Source: Klebsiella pneumoniae
GTDB lineage: Bacteria; Desulfobacterota; Binatia; UBA12015
Reading direction: 5' to 3'
Assembly: GCA_945872365.1 (NCBI GenBank)
Contig: CAMBZJ010000014.1
Span: 1-64,000, forward strand
DNA: 64,000 nucleotides
Under the pieces are notes generated by a model. It had not been told where the DNA came from and ran no database searches. It worked only from the letters and a program-made list of their open reading frames with translations. The position numbers and the translations under genes were made by a program. Of this stretch, positions 17,254 to 27,222 are shown in pieces. How positions within the stretch are numbered: position 1 is the first letter of the stretch; every line of letters starts with the position of its first letter.

Positions 17254-20177
17254 CACTCCCCCCCCGCCTTCTGCGCGGCCCCGCCCGTGCCGGGCGAGAG
17301 ATGGATTTCCGCACCGTCGCCGGCCGACACCTTGAACCGGGAAGTCGCTCCCGGCTCCGCCACGTCGTCGCCCTCGGCGCTTGGCGACCGCACGCCCGCC
17401 GCTCCCTCGAAGAGCGCTGCGATCAAGGCCGCCTGCTCCTTCGCGTGCATGCGGTAGGACCCGGTCGCCGGGCTCGCGGCCTCGTCGCGACCGGCGTAGC
17501 GCAACGTCCGATCCGGCCCGAGCAGCGACGGCAGGCGCTCGAGCATGTATGACCATGCGCCCATGTTGCGAGGCTCCTCCTGGACCCAGACGACGTCGCG
17601 GGCTTCGGGAAAGGCGGCGAGTGCGGCCTCGATCTCGTGCGTGGGCAGCGGGTAGAGTTCCTCGACGCGGAAGCAGGCGACGCGCAGGTCGGCGCGCTCC
17701 TGGCGTGCCTTGGCGACGTCGTAGAACACCTTGCCGCTGCAGAACGCGAGGGTCGCGACGCTGCCCGGTTCGAGGGCGACCGGGTCGGGCAGGACGGGTC
17801 GGAAGTCGCCGTCGGTCAGGTCCGCGAGGGCCGACGTCGCGGGCGCAAAACGCAGAAGGCTCTTCGGCGTCATGACGACGAGGGGCTTGCGGTAGGCCCG
17901 TCGCATCTGGCGGCGCAGCAGGTGGAAGAGTTGCGCGGCGGTGCTCGGGTAGACGACCTGCATGTTGTCGTCGGCACACAACTGCAGCCAGCGTTCGAGG
18001 CGAGCGCTCGAGTGCTCCGGGCCCTGGCCCTCGTATCCGTGCGGCAGGTACATCACGAGCCCGCTCGAGCGCTGCCACTTCGACTCCGAGGCCGAGACGA
18101 AGGTGTCAATGACCGCCTGCGCACCGTTGGCGAAGTCGCCGAACTGCGCCTCCCAGATCGTGAGGGTATGGGGTGCTGCAAGCGAGTATCCGAACTCGAA
18201 GCCGAGCACCGCCTCCTCCGAGAGCATGCTGTCGACCACCTCGAAGGGAGCCTTGCGTTCGGCCGCAGCCGCGAGCGCGTCGAGGGGGACGTGGAGCCGA
18301 CCGTCGTCCTGGTCGTGCAGCACCGAGTGGCGGTGGCTGAAGGTGCCACGGCCGGAATCCTCGCCGGAGAGCCGGATCGGCGTCCCTTCGAGCAGGAGCG
18401 ACCCGAAGGCGAGCATCTCCGCGCAGCCCCAGTCGATCCCGTTGCTGCGGCGCACCATCTCGACACGCGCTTCGTACTGCTTCACGACCTTCGGGTGGGC
18501 CGTGAAATCCGCCGGCAGGACGGCCGCGCGTTCGGCGATCGAGAGGAGGACGTCGGCGGATACGGCGGTCGTCGCCGCGCGTTCCCCGCCGGCGACGCCG
18601 AGACCCGACCAGGCTGCGCCGTAGGTGAAGACCTCCTGGCGTGGCCGGAAGTCGCGCGCGTATTGCAGGGCGAGGTCGAGGATCTCTCCGAAGTCGCGAC
18701 GCACGATCTCGAGTGCCGCTGCGTCGAAGCCCGCCTCGACGAGACGTCGCTGGTAGAGCGTGCGCACGCCGGGGTGCTCGGCGATGCGCCGGTACATGAC
18801 CGGTTGGGTGAACGTCGGCTCGTCCGCCTCGTTGTGGCCGTGCTTGCGGAAGCAGACGAGGTCGATCACGACGTCGCGCCGGAAGCGCTGGCGGAAGGCG
18901 AGCCCCAGGCGGATCGCGTGCACCGCCATCTCGGGGTCGTCCCCGTTCACGTGGAAAACCGGGCATTCGATGATGCGCGCTATGTCCGTCGCATAGCGGG
19001 TCGGACGGCAGGATTCGGGGGGCGCTGTGAAGCCGATCTGGTTGTTGATGACGACGTGGACGGTGCCGCCGGTGAAGTAGCCGTCGAGCTGCGAGAGGAG
19101 TAGGGTTTCGGGCACGACACCCTGGCCGATGAAGGCGGCGTCGCCGTGGATGAGTACCGGCATGACGCGCCGTCGTTCGAGGTCGCCGGACAGGTTCTGC
19201 TTCGCCCGGACCTTGCCTTCGACGACCGGATTCACCAGTTCGAGGTGGCTGGGGTTGGGGGTGAGCGAAACGTGGACGACCTCCCCGGTGTCGGCCTTGT
19301 GGTCGCGGGAGTAGCCCTTGTGGTACTTCACATCGCCGTCGCCCTGGACCCAGTCGGGCAGGGTCGAACCCTCGAACTCGGCGAGGATCATCTCGTAGGG
19401 CTTGCGCACGATGTTGGCGAGCACGCTCAGCCGGCCGCGGTGCGCCATGCCCAGGATCACCTGTTCGATGCCGACCCCGGCCGCGCCCTCGACGAGCGCG
19501 TCGAGCATCGGGATCAGGGTCTCGCCGCCCTCGAGCGAGAAGCGTTTTTGTCCGGGGAACTTGACGTGCAGGAACTGCTCGAAACTCTCCGCCTCGACGA
19601 GTTTGGCGAAGATGCGCTTGCGATCGGCGGGCGAGAGGGCCGGTGCGTTGCGCGTGGACTCCATGCGCTCCTCGAGCCAGGCGCGCTGCTCGGGGTCGCG
19701 GATCCCGGTGTACTCGACACCCATCGTCCCGCAGTAGGTCTCGCGCAGCGCGGCGATGAGTTCGGAGAGCGTCGGCGGCTGCTCCGGGCTGAATCCGCGG
19801 AAGCCGCCGGGGTGGCAGGACATCCGCAGATCGCCCGCATCGAGCGAGTAGTGGGCGATGTCGAGCAGCGGGTGCTCGGTCGGCGGGTCGGTGAGGGGGT
19901 CGATGTCGGCGAGGACGTGGCCCAGGTCGCGATACGAGGAGACGAGTCCGAACGAGGTCGGCCGGTACTTTCCGGCCGCGGCTTCGGCGATGGCGGTTGC
20001 CGGTGCGCCCTTCGCCACGGCCCCGACGCCGCGGTCGGCGGCCGACAGGCCGAGTTCGAGGCCCTCGAAGAAGGCGCGCCACGTCGGTTCGACAGACTGC
20101 GGGTCGGCCTGGAAGCGACGGTAGAGTTCGTCGACCAGGTCGGCGTTGTCGCGGTTCACATAGTCGGAGGCAGGCAC
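17253..20177 (-). CDS. sucA: 2-oxoglutarate dehydrogenase E1 component
   Basis: A 974-residue ThDP-dependent E1o subunit, of normal length. The N-terminal segment [19 protein letters not shown]...TWRAFFEG is the E2-binding arm of the family. The core shows [14 protein letters not shown], the ThDP/Mg motif [15 protein letters not shown]...[16 protein letters not shown], and the C-terminal transketolase half with [19 protein letters not shown] and the EEPRNMGAW motif. The GTG at 20177 has an AGAGGAG ribosome site; an upstream in-frame Met has none. Its TGA overlaps the sucB ATG. A 219-bp gap separates it from divergent tamA. Confidence 0.95.
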   Translation of the reverse strand: MPASDYVNRDNADLVDELYRRFQADPQSVEPTWRAFFEGLELGLSAADRGVGAVAKGAPATAIAEAAAGKYRPTSFGLVSSYRDLGHVLADIDPLTDPPTEHPLLDIAHYSLDAGDLRMSCHPGGFRGFSPEQPPTLSELIAALRETYCGTMGVEYTGIRDPEQRAWLEERMESTRNAPALSPADRKRIFAKLVEAESFEQFLHVKFPGQKRFSLEGGETLIPMLDALVEGAAGVGIEQVILGMAHRGRLSVLANIVRKPYEMILAEFEGSTLPDWVQGDGDVKYHKGYSRDHKADTGEVVHVSLTPNPSHLELVNPVVEGKVRAKQNLSGDLERRRVMPVLIHGDAAFIGQGVVPETLLLSQLDGYFTGGTVHVVINNQIGFTAPPESCRPTRYATDIARIIECPVFHVNGDDPEMAVHAIRLGLAFRQRFRRDVVIDLVCFRKHGHNEADEPTFTQPVMYRRIAEHPGVRTLYQRRLVEAGFDAAALEIVRRDFGEILDLALQYARDFRPRQEVFTYGAAWSGLGVAGGERAATTAVSADVLLSIAERAAVLPADFTAHPKVVKQYEARVEMVRRSNGIDWGCAEMLAFGSLLLEGTPIRLSGEDSGRGTFSHRHSVLHDQDDGRLHVPLDALAAAAERKAPFEVVDSMLSEEAVLGFEFGYSLAAPHTLTIWEAQFGDFANGAQAVIDTFVSASESKWQRSSGLVMYLPHGYEGQGPEHSSARLERWLQLCADDNMQVVYPSTAAQLFHLLRRQMRRAYRKPLVVMTPKSLLRFAPATSALADLTDGDFRPVLPDPVALEPGSVATLAFCSGKVFYDVAKARQERADLRVACFRVEELYPLPTHEIEAALAAFPEARDVVWVQEEPRNMGAWSYMLERLPSLLGPDRTLRYAGRDEAASPATGSYRMHAKEQAALIAALFEGAAGVRSPSAEGDDVAEPGATSRFKVSAGDGAEIHLSPGTGGAAQKAGGE

Positions 20178-20396
20178 GGTGGCTCCTCTTGCGTTGCAGC
20201 CGGGACGGTCCGCAGGGTCGCGGACGGAACGCGTCCCTCCCACGCCTCCCGCGGCGCCCCCGAGTCTAGCCGTTTTCGAGCGGAAGCATAAACGCGGTCC
20301 GACCCGTGGTGCGGTTCGCCCCGAGGGGGGGGCGGGCCCGGGGCCGACGGGCAGAGCCGGACCGCCGCCGCGGGCGGTGCCGCCGGTCGGACGGCC

Positions 20397-22478
20397 ATGG
20401 CATTGGTCCGCCTGCGGGCCGTCCGCTACTCGAAGGGGGGGAGCCCTGAGGTGCCGGTGTGTTCAGTCAGGGTGCTCCGCGCCGTCGCGCTCTTCTTCGT
20501 GCTCGTCGTCGCGCGCGATGCGCATGCCTCCGGCCCCCTCGTGCCGGCCGGACCGGACGCGTCGGCCCCGTCGGACACGACCTGGGTATCGCCCGTCGCG
20601 ATCGATCCCGACCGGCCCTGGCGCGTGAAGAGCGTCGACATCGAGGGGGTCAATCCGCTGCGTGCATGGACTCTCGCCTCCGGCCTCTCCACCGTCGCCC
20701 GGCCCTGGTGGGCCATCTGGCGCAAGGCGCGGCGCTTCCACCCCGCCTTCCTCGCGCAGGACGTCGAGTCGTTGAAGCGAGCCCTTGAGGCCGACGGCTA
20801 CTACGACGCGAAGGTCACGGCGGAGGTCCGGGTCCTCCACGCCCCCGACGGCGACTGGAGCGACGAACCCCTCATGCCGCTTCCCGCCTGGCTCTTCCGA
20901 CGCGCGCCATGGCTCGTGGGCGGCGACCGCCCCGGTCCGGTGGTCGACGAGTTCGCGGGTCATGAACCGGGGCTCGTCGCGGTGCGCCTGCGCATCGAGC
21001 GCGGCGATCCGACCTACGTCTGCTGGCTCGGCATCGATCTCGAAGGAGGGGGGATTCCGGAGGAGGACGCGGCGCGGTTCCGCCGCCAGGTGCCGCTCGT
21101 CTCGGGTGAAGTCTTCGCCGAGGCGGACTACCGACGTACCGCCGAGTTGCTCGGCGGTTACTACGCCGATCACGGCCACCCGACGCCGCTCGTCGAACCC
21201 AAGGCCGCCGTGGATCTCGGCACGCGCTGTGCGTGGGTGTCCTACGTCGTGAAACCCGGTCCGGCGGCGACGTTCGGCGAGACCGGGATCGACGGGCTCG
21301 GCGCGCTCCAGCCGGAGATCGCGACCCGAGAACTCGCCTGGGAGCCGGGCGAGCCCTTCGACGCGCGCCTGGTGCGCGAGACCGAGCGTCGCCTGCGCGG
21401 CCTGCGCGTATTCTCCCTGGCGCGAGTGGAGCCCGGGGCCATCAAGGATGGCAAGGTCCCGATGCGGTTGTCGCTCGAACCCGGCGACACCCAGGAGGTG
21501 CGTCTCGGCGTCGGCTACAGTTCGGAGGAGGGCGTGCGCGGACTCGCCTCCTGGTGGAACTACAACGCCTTCGGGGGCGGGGAGCAGATCGGCTTCAGCG
21601 CCCGGGTGTCGCAGATCAACCGCATCGTCACCGCATCCTACGTCGAGCCCCACTTCCCCGGCCAGCGCAACCGTTCCGCGCTCACCTTCAACCTCGGCGT
21701 CGACGACGAGACGACCTACCGCGACGACTTCGGGCGCGTCACGCCGCAGATCGACTGGCGGATCGGTCGCAACCTGACGGGCGCGGTCTTCCTGCGCGGG
21801 GCCTACGACTCGCTGTCGCAAGTGAGCGACGCGACGCGCGCCGATCTCGCCGTCTACGAAAACGTCGGCTTCACGGTTTCCGCGGGCGGCTCGATGCGTT
21901 GGACGCACGTCGACGACCTGCTCGATCCGCACCAGGGGTTCGTCCTGAACGTATCGACCGAGGTCGCGGGCGGCCCGGTGCTGGGCGCCGACTTCAGTTG
22001 GCTGCGCACGATCGCGACGCTGCGGGCCTACCGGCCGATCTTCGGCGACCTGCTCGGCGCGATGCGCATCACGCTCGGCGCGATCCCGCCCTACGACGGC
22101 ACGCAGGAGATCCCGCTGTGGAGCCGCTTCTACGCGGGCGGCACCGGCATCTACGGCGTGCGCGGCTACGGACGATGGCGTGTCGGGCCGATCACCGGCT
22201 CGAACGACCCCCTCGGCGGGCGGACGCTGGCAATCGGCTCGCTCGAAGGGCGCTACCCGATCTGGGGGCCGCTGCTCGGCGTACTCTTCGTCGACACCGG
22301 CGACGTGGAGAAGTCCGCCTGGACGATCTCGCCGCGGAACTTCCAGACCGGCGTCGGCTTCGGCTTTCGCGCGAACACGCCGATCGGTCCGGTGGAACTC
22401 GACCTCGGATTTGGGCTCGACCGGCCCAGGGGTGACTCGCTGGTGCAGCTCGCCTTCTCGATCGGACCGGAGTTCTGA
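20397..22478 (+). CDS. tamA: TamA-like Omp85 outer-membrane assembly protein
   Basis: A 693-residue outer-membrane protein. A hydrophobic export signal near residues 20-45 (VRVLRAVALFFVLVVARDAHA) precedes POTRA-type repeats (about residues 70-390: WRVKSVDIEGVNPLRAW, LKRALEADGYYDAKVTAEV, EVFAEADYRRTAELLGGYYADHGHP, VRETERRLRGLRVFSLARV). A 16-strand barrel follows from about 400. It contains the substrate-conducting motif region FYAGGTGIYGVRGYG and ends in QLAFSIGPEF with the terminal Phe needed for barrel recognition. It sits 3 bases before tamB, confirming the TamA assignment over BamA. The ATG at 20397 lacks a clear ribosome site; a GTG at 20451 after GGGGGGAGC is a possible alternative giving a shorter signal peptide. 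Confidence 0.85.
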   Translation: MALVRLRAVRYSKGGSPEVPVCSVRVLRAVALFFVLVVARDAHASGPLVPAGPDASAPSDTTWVSPVAIDPDRPWRVKSVDIEGVNPLRAWTLASGLSTVARPWWAIWRKARRFHPAFLAQDVESLKRALEADGYYDAKVTAEVRVLHAPDGDWSDEPLMPLPAWLFRRAPWLVGGDRPGPVVDEFAGHEPGLVAVRLRIERGDPTYVCWLGIDLEGGGIPEEDAARFRRQVPLVSGEVFAEADYRRTAELLGGYYADHGHPTPLVEPKAAVDLGTRCAWVSYVVKPGPAATFGETGIDGLGALQPEIATRELAWEPGEPFDARLVRETERRLRGLRVFSLARVEPGAIKDGKVPMRLSLEPGDTQEVRLGVGYSSEEGVRGLASWWNYNAFGGGEQIGFSARVSQINRIVTASYVEPHFPGQRNRSALTFNLGVDDETTYRDDFGRVTPQIDWRIGRNLTGAVFLRGAYDSLSQVSDATRADLAVYENVGFTVSAGGSMRWTHVDDLLDPHQGFVLNVSTEVAGGPVLGADFSWLRTIATLRAYRPIFGDLLGAMRITLGAIPPYDGTQEIPLWSRFYAGGTGIYGVRGYGRWRVGPITGSNDPLGGRTLAIGSLEGRYPIWGPLLGVLFVDTGDVEKSAWTISPRNFQTGVGFGFRANTPIGPVELDLGFGLDRPRGDSLVQLAFSIGPEF

Positions 22479-22481
22479 GCG

Positions 22482-25400
22482 ATGGCCGTGTTGCGTGCAC
22501 TGATCCGCCCGCTCGCGGCCCTCGCCGCCCTCGGGCTCTTCCTCGCGGGAACGGCCCGAGTCCTGCTCGACCAAACCACGTTGCGCGATCGCCTGCGTCC
22601 GGCGGCCGAGGCGCTGCTCGGCAAGGTGCTCTCCTCGGAGGTCTCGATCGGAAGGATCGCCGGCGTCGGCGTCGCCGGGATCGAACTCGAGGACGTCTCG
22701 GTCGTGTACGGGGGGGAACCCGCCCTGCAGGTCCCGCGCGCCCGGGTCGGCCTCGCCGTGCAGCGACTGTTCCCGCCGCGGATCGGGCTCGGTGTCGATC
22801 TCGACGACTTCGCGCTCGACCTTCGGCGCGACCCCGCGGGCGAGTGGAACGTCGCGGGAATGTTCGCGAGCGATTTCGACGAACCCCCGCCGGTCTGGCT
22901 GCGCGCGGTGACGCTCGGGCTGCATCGCGGCTCGGCCGCGGTGCACGGCGTCGCCGACCACCCCCTGCGCTTCCACGATGTCGAGGCTCGCGGCGTGGTC
23001 GATCTCGTGGCGGCGGGCGGGCCGCTGCTCGCCGTCGACCGCCTCGATCTCCGCGCGGAAGCGGGATCGTCGCTCCGTGCGAGCGGTTGGATCGGCTTCG
23101 CGGGCGAGACCCCGATGTCGATCGAGCTCTCCGGCGACCCGATCGCCGGCGCGGACCTGCGCCGCTGGGCTCCGTCCTGGGCCGCCGATCGCGCTGCCAC
23201 CGGGTGGGCCCTCTTCGACGGATCCCTCGATGCACCAAGGGGCGACGTCCACCTGGCGTCGGGGACGACGACGGTCGAGGCGTGGGCCCGACTCGCCGCA
23301 CCGCCCGACGGGGTGACGGCGCTCGAGCGGCCGCTCTCGCTCTCGGTCGCGGTGCGGGATCTCGACCCGCGCGTGGTCGCCGCCGATGCGCCCGCGGGCA
23401 AGATCTCCGCCGCGGGCTCGCTCGGTGCCGGCCTGGCCGGCGACGGCAGCCTGCGCATGCCGGTGGTCGAGGCGCGCGCCTGGGCAAGCTCCCTCGGCGA
23501 GGTGCGCGCCGACTGGGCCTCGCTGCAGGCGCGTCGCGAAGGCGCGAACTGGAAGATCGCCGCCCAGGCGGCCGCGCCGAAGGGCGCCTGGCGTGGCGAC
23601 GCGACCGCGAGCGTCGCCGACGTCGCGCCGCATGCAGCCAGCGCCGAGTTCCGCCTGGAGAGCGACGACCCCGGTTCGCTGTCGGCTTCGCTGCGCGAGG
23701 CGATGCCCGACGCGGCACTGCGCGTCGAGGGGACGGCGCGCACCGACCGGCTCGACGAGGGGCGAACGGTCGAGGCCGACCTGCGCCTCGACCGCAGCCG
23801 GGTGCGCGGCGTGGTCCTCGACGAGGCACGCGCGAGGCTGCGTGCGAAGGCCGACTTGGTCGAACTGCGCGACGTGGTGGTGCGCGCCGCCGGCAACGAT
23901 CTCTCGGGTGCAGGGTGGCTGCGGACCTCGGCGGATCCGAAGCGCCGTGCCCTCGGGGGCGACGTCTCGGGCACCGCCGACCTTGGCGTGATCCCCGGCT
24001 GTTCCGGCCCCGCACCGTTCTCCGCGAAACTGTGGGGCCGACCCGACGATGCGGGCGCACGCATCGACCTGCGCCCCGGCGGTGCCGTCGACACGCCGGC
24101 GGGTCGCGCGCGGCTGCGCGGTTCGATCGACCTCGCCGCCCTCGGCAGCGATCGACCATCGGCGAAGGCGAAGCTCTCGGGCGGTTTCGAGCCGAAGGGG
24201 CCTGCCGGCGAACTGCTCGGGAAGAGCCAGGACGTGGATCTCGCCGGAACATGGGCGCGTGCAGCGGGCACCTCCGGCCCTGCGGCACCGTCCGACAGCG
24301 GGGACCTCGACGTGACCGCGCACTCGCCCGACGGGCGCCAGCAGCGCGCGGTGCTGCGCTTCGAGCGCGACGCGCGTTCGGCCCGCGTCGATCTCTCGCA
24401 ACTGCGCGTCGCCCCGGTCGAGGGGCCGGCCTGGACGCTCGAGCACCCGGCGAAGCTCGCCCTCGACGCCGGCGGCCTCGACGTCGGCGCACTCGCCCTG
24501 CACACCGGCGCTACGCGACTCGCGCTCGACGGGCGGCTCGTCCGGCCCGGCAGCGATCGGCCCGGTCGCATCACCCTCGAAGCGCACCAAGTGGACCTGG
24601 GCCCCTTCTGCAAGCTCGCCGGCCGCGGCGAATGCGGCGGCCGGATCGACGCGCACCTCCTGCTCGCCGGCGCTCAGGCCCGGCCGGAGGTGTCGGGCAG
24701 GATCTCGGCCGCGGACCTGTCCTTCGCCGACCAGGTCTTCGGCAACGTGGAACTCGGCCTGCACACCGAGCACGGCCTCGTCGTCGATGGTCGTGTCGAC
24801 TCGCCGCTCGGCGGGCACCTGGCGGTGGGCGGCACCGTGCCGCTCGCACCGGGATGGCCGTTGCCGCAGCCCGCGCTTGAGCACCCGCTCTCGATGCGGG
24901 TGCACGGCGAGGAAGTGGACCTCGCAGGACTGCGCGAGTTCGTGCCACCCGGCACGTTCTCCGAGTTGCGCGGACGCGCGCTCCTCGACGTCTCCGTCGC
25001 CGGGTCCGCGGGAGCGCTGCGCTTCTCGGGCGAGGCCAGGGCGTCGGATGTCACGCTGGGACTCGCGGCGACCGGCATGCGCCTGCGCAACGGCCGGATC
25101 GCGCTGCACTTCGCCGGCGATCGTGCCGAGGTCGTCGAGTTCTCGGCGGAAGACGGTAAGCTCACCGGCGGCGGCCACGTCGAACTCCCGTCGGGCGAGT
25201 CGCCCCGGCTCGACCTGTCGATCGACCTCGCGAAGCTCAAGGTCTACGACAAGCCCATCGCGACCGCGGTGGCGACCGGACGGTTGCGACTGCTCGGCAC
25301 GCTCGCGGCCCCCGAGATCGAGGGCGACGTGACGCTCGATCCGGTCACGATCCGGCCCTCGCTACTACCCGGTTCGAGCGGCGCGCAGCGCGACCCGACG

Positions 25401-26459
25401 ATCGTGGTGTGGAACTCGAACGACCCCGGTGCGGTCCGCCCGGGCGACGTCGGCACCGTCGGCGAGGCTCTCGAATCCCTCTCGGGCAAGGCTGCGACGG
25501 CCTCCGGTCGCGAGGGCGAGACCTACCGGCGCATGCGGGTCGCCGTGCGCGTCCTCCTCGGCGAGAGCGTCGGCATCCGGCGCAACGACGCCGACATCCG
25601 GCTCGGCGGCGAACTCTGGGCGACCAAGGACCCCGGCGACCAGATCCGGATCTCCGGCCAGATCCTCTCGACCCGGGGCTGGTACGTCTTCCAGGGACGT
25701 CGGCTCGAACTCGAGCACGCCTGGGTGACGTTCTCCGGCGAGTCGCCGGTCGATCCCTACCTGAACGTCGCGGCGATCTACCGCGACGCGCAGTACCGCA
25801 TCACCGTCGCCGTCCAGGGGACCGCGCAGAAGCCGAGTCTCGACCTTTCGAGCGAGCCGAGCCTAGACCAGAGTGACATTCTCGCCATGCTGCTGTTCGG
25901 AAAGCCGGCTTCGCAACTCACCGGTGGGCAGGGGCAGGGGCTGCAGCAGGAGGCGCTCGGCCTCCTTGCGAGTTACGTGGCGCCGGGACTCGAGCGCTCG
26001 GTCATCGACACGCTCGGGCTCACGAGTCTCACCTTCCAGATGCCGAGCGGGGCCAGCGCCGGGTCGATCGGCGTCGGCCGCTACCTCGGCGAGGATCTCT
26101 TCGTCTCGATCTCGCAGGACCTCGGCGGAAGCCAGACGAGTTCGACGCGCCAGCAACAGGGTCTCGTCGGCTCCTCGGTGGTCGTGCAATACTACCTGTC
26201 GCCGAGCGTGACGATTCAGGGTGCAGCGTCGTCGCAGGGCGAGAGTTCGGTCGACGTGATCTGGCACATGCGCTTCGGCGGGGTGAAGGGCGCCGCCACC
26301 CCGGCCGCCGAAGGCGGCCCGGAAGCATCCCCGATGCCGTCGGCTCTCCCTTCTCCCGCTCCATCGGTCGGGCATGCACCGGGCGTCGAGGTTCGCGCCG
26401 CCCCACCACCGTCGCCGGCCGTCGCGACCCCGTCGGTCGCACCGTCCCCGCTGCGCTAG
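22482..26459 (+). CDS. tamB: TamB-like translocation and assembly module protein (DUF490)
   Basis: A 1325-residue protein anchored by an N-terminal hydrophobic helix (LIRPLAALAALGLFLAG). A long repetitive beta-rich body of AsmA-like character fits a hydrophobic groove spanning the periplasm. The C-terminal DUF490 domain, from about residue 950, includes RISGQILSTRGWYVFQGRRLELEHAWVTFSG, PSLDLSSEPSLDQSDILAMLLFGKP and VGRYLGEDLFVSISQDLG, all hallmarks. TamB proteins work with TamA or move lipids to the outer membrane. After the barrel-like end there is a 60-residue Pro/Ala/Ser-rich tail not seen in typical TamB. Start ATG is 3 bases after the tamA stop. Its TAG overlaps the stop of the convergent FixH-like gene by 2-3 bases. 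Confidence 0.92.
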   Translation: MAVLRALIRPLAALAALGLFLAGTARVLLDQTTLRDRLRPAAEALLGKVLSSEVSIGRIAGVGVAGIELEDVSVVYGGEPALQVPRARVGLAVQRLFPPRIGLGVDLDDFALDLRRDPAGEWNVAGMFASDFDEPPPVWLRAVTLGLHRGSAAVHGVADHPLRFHDVEARGVVDLVAAGGPLLAVDRLDLRAEAGSSLRASGWIGFAGETPMSIELSGDPIAGADLRRWAPSWAADRAATGWALFDGSLDAPRGDVHLASGTTTVEAWARLAAPPDGVTALERPLSLSVAVRDLDPRVVAADAPAGKISAAGSLGAGLAGDGSLRMPVVEARAWASSLGEVRADWASLQARREGANWKIAAQAAAPKGAWRGDATASVADVAPHAASAEFRLESDDPGSLSASLREAMPDAALRVEGTARTDRLDEGRTVEADLRLDRSRVRGVVLDEARARLRAKADLVELRDVVVRAAGNDLSGAGWLRTSADPKRRALGGDVSGTADLGVIPGCSGPAPFSAKLWGRPDDAGARIDLRPGGAVDTPAGRARLRGSIDLAALGSDRPSAKAKLSGGFEPKGPAGELLGKSQDVDLAGTWARAAGTSGPAAPSDSGDLDVTAHSPDGRQQRAVLRFERDARSARVDLSQLRVAPVEGPAWTLEHPAKLALDAGGLDVGALALHTGATRLALDGRLVRPGSDRPGRITLEAHQVDLGPFCKLAGRGECGGRIDAHLLLAGAQARPEVSGRISAADLSFADQVFGNVELGLHTEHGLVVDGRVDSPLGGHLAVGGTVPLAPGWPLPQPALEHPLSMRVHGEEVDLAGLREFVPPGTFSELRGRALLDVSVAGSAGALRFSGEARASDVTLGLAATGMRLRNGRIALHFAGDRAEVVEFSAEDGKLTGGGHVELPSGESPRLDLSIDLAKLKVYDKPIATAVATGRLRLLGTLAAPEIEGDVTLDPVTIRPSLLPGSSGAQRDPTIVVWNSNDPGAVRPGDVGTVGEALESLSGKAATASGREGETYRRMRVAVRVLLGESVGIRRNDADIRLGGELWATKDPGDQIRISGQILSTRGWYVFQGRRLELEHAWVTFSGESPVDPYLNVAAIYRDAQYRITVAVQGTAQKPSLDLSSEPSLDQSDILAMLLFGKPASQLTGGQGQGLQQEALGLLASYVAPGLERSVIDTLGLTSLTFQMPSGASAGSIGVGRYLGEDLFVSISQDLGGSQTSSTRQQQGLVGSSVVVQYYLSPSVTIQGAASSQGESSVDVIWHMRFGGVKGAATPAAEGGPEASPMPSALPSPAPSVGHAPGVEVRAAPPPSPAVATPSVAPSPLR

Positions 26460-27046
26460 TCTCGTCCGCGCGGCCGGCGCTCGAGCAACCACTCGCGCCA
26501 GGCGAAGAGCGCGGTCGCGACACCCGGCAGCATGAGCCACGGCCACAGGCGCAGGGGCGCCGGTGCAGGTGGCTCGACGCGCAGCGTGGTCGTGGTCTCG
26601 ATCGTCGCGCCGTCGCGCCCGATCGCGACTCGAGCGCGCCAGTCGCCGGCTGCCGGCAAGTCGACGGATGCGGCACGCAGGAGCTTGTTCGTCGCCCGTG
26701 CCGCGTCCGCCGCAACCGCGATCTCGGCGAGGCCGCTGCCCGAGGGTGGCGACAGGATCAGGGCGACCGTGCCGTCGAGTCGCGGCGTACCACGCGCCGC
26801 ATCCTGTAGGAGCACGCTCAGGTCGGCGCGCCCGACGCGCAGGGGGGAAGGCGCACCGAAGAGCGTGACGTCGAGTCCGTCGCGGGTGGCGCGCAGGAGT
26901 ACGGTGCCCCCGTCGGCACGCCCGATACGCGGGGAAGCCAGGAGGGGCGCCAGGACCAGCGCCGTGAGTACGAGCGCGGCGCCCGGTGCAGGTACCGTCT
27001 GCCCGGCCTTCGGGGGCCGGGTTCGCATCGTCGCGCCGGTTCGCAT
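26456..27046 (-). CDS. FixH/YtkA-like exported membrane-anchored protein, last gene of the respiratory cluster
   Basis: A 196-residue protein with an N-terminal signal/anchor (GAALVLTALVLAPLLASPRIGRA), a beta-rich domain of about 110 residues, and a C-terminal membrane helix (LRLWPWLMLPGVATALFAWREWLL) with a basic tail. The domain order DGLDVTLFGAPSPLRVGRADLSVLLQD...VDLPAAGDWRARVAI resembles YtkA/FixH domains that accompany cytochrome oxidase assembly and copper handling. No Cys or His metal site is obvious. The start at 27046 has an AAGG site; a second in-frame ATG 18 bases on results from a small duplication. It follows the CtaG-polyferredoxin gene by 176 bp. Function is inferred from fold and place only. 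Confidence 0.6.
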   Translation of the reverse strand: MRTGATMRTRPPKAGQTVPAPGAALVLTALVLAPLLASPRIGRADGGTVLLRATRDGLDVTLFGAPSPLRVGRADLSVLLQDAARGTPRLDGTVALILSPPSGSGLAEIAVAADAARATNKLLRAASVDLPAAGDWRARVAIGRDGATIETTTTLRVEPPAPAPLRLWPWLMLPGVATALFAWREWLLERRPRGRD

Positions 27047-27052
27047 CGTCGC
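27020..27052 (-). repeat. 15-bp direct repeat duplicating the start codon of the FixH-like gene
   Basis: The same 15 bases (ggttcgcatcgtcgc on the plus strand) occur at 27020-27034 and 27038-27052. Each copy contains an in-frame ATG, so the protein begins MRTGATMRT.... Only the upstream copy has a ribosome site. Confidence 0.8.
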
Positions 27053-27222
27053 CTTCGCCCCGGACTCCGAAGCCCTTGTGCGGGAGGGGCCCGCAGGACT
27101 CTCAGGGTCCTCGCTCCGCCGCTGGTTAGCCCGTGCGACGACGCCGCGAAAGCCGGCCCGCGACGGGGCCCGGCCTGCGCGGGGTCCGCGACCCTCGGTG
27201 CCTCCCCCCGCGTGGAACGCGC

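Noticed and set aside
15986..17314. Upstream extension of the membrane-protein frame at 15290-15985 across sucB
   Set aside because: The extension is an out-of-frame reading of sucB; the GTG at 15985 coupled to the sucB stop is the sensible start.
20463..25178. Very long open frame (1571 codons) on the minus strand
   Set aside because: It is the antisense shadow of tamA and tamB in GC-rich DNA. It has Arg/Glu/Ala-biased composition, no fold motifs and no ribosome site.
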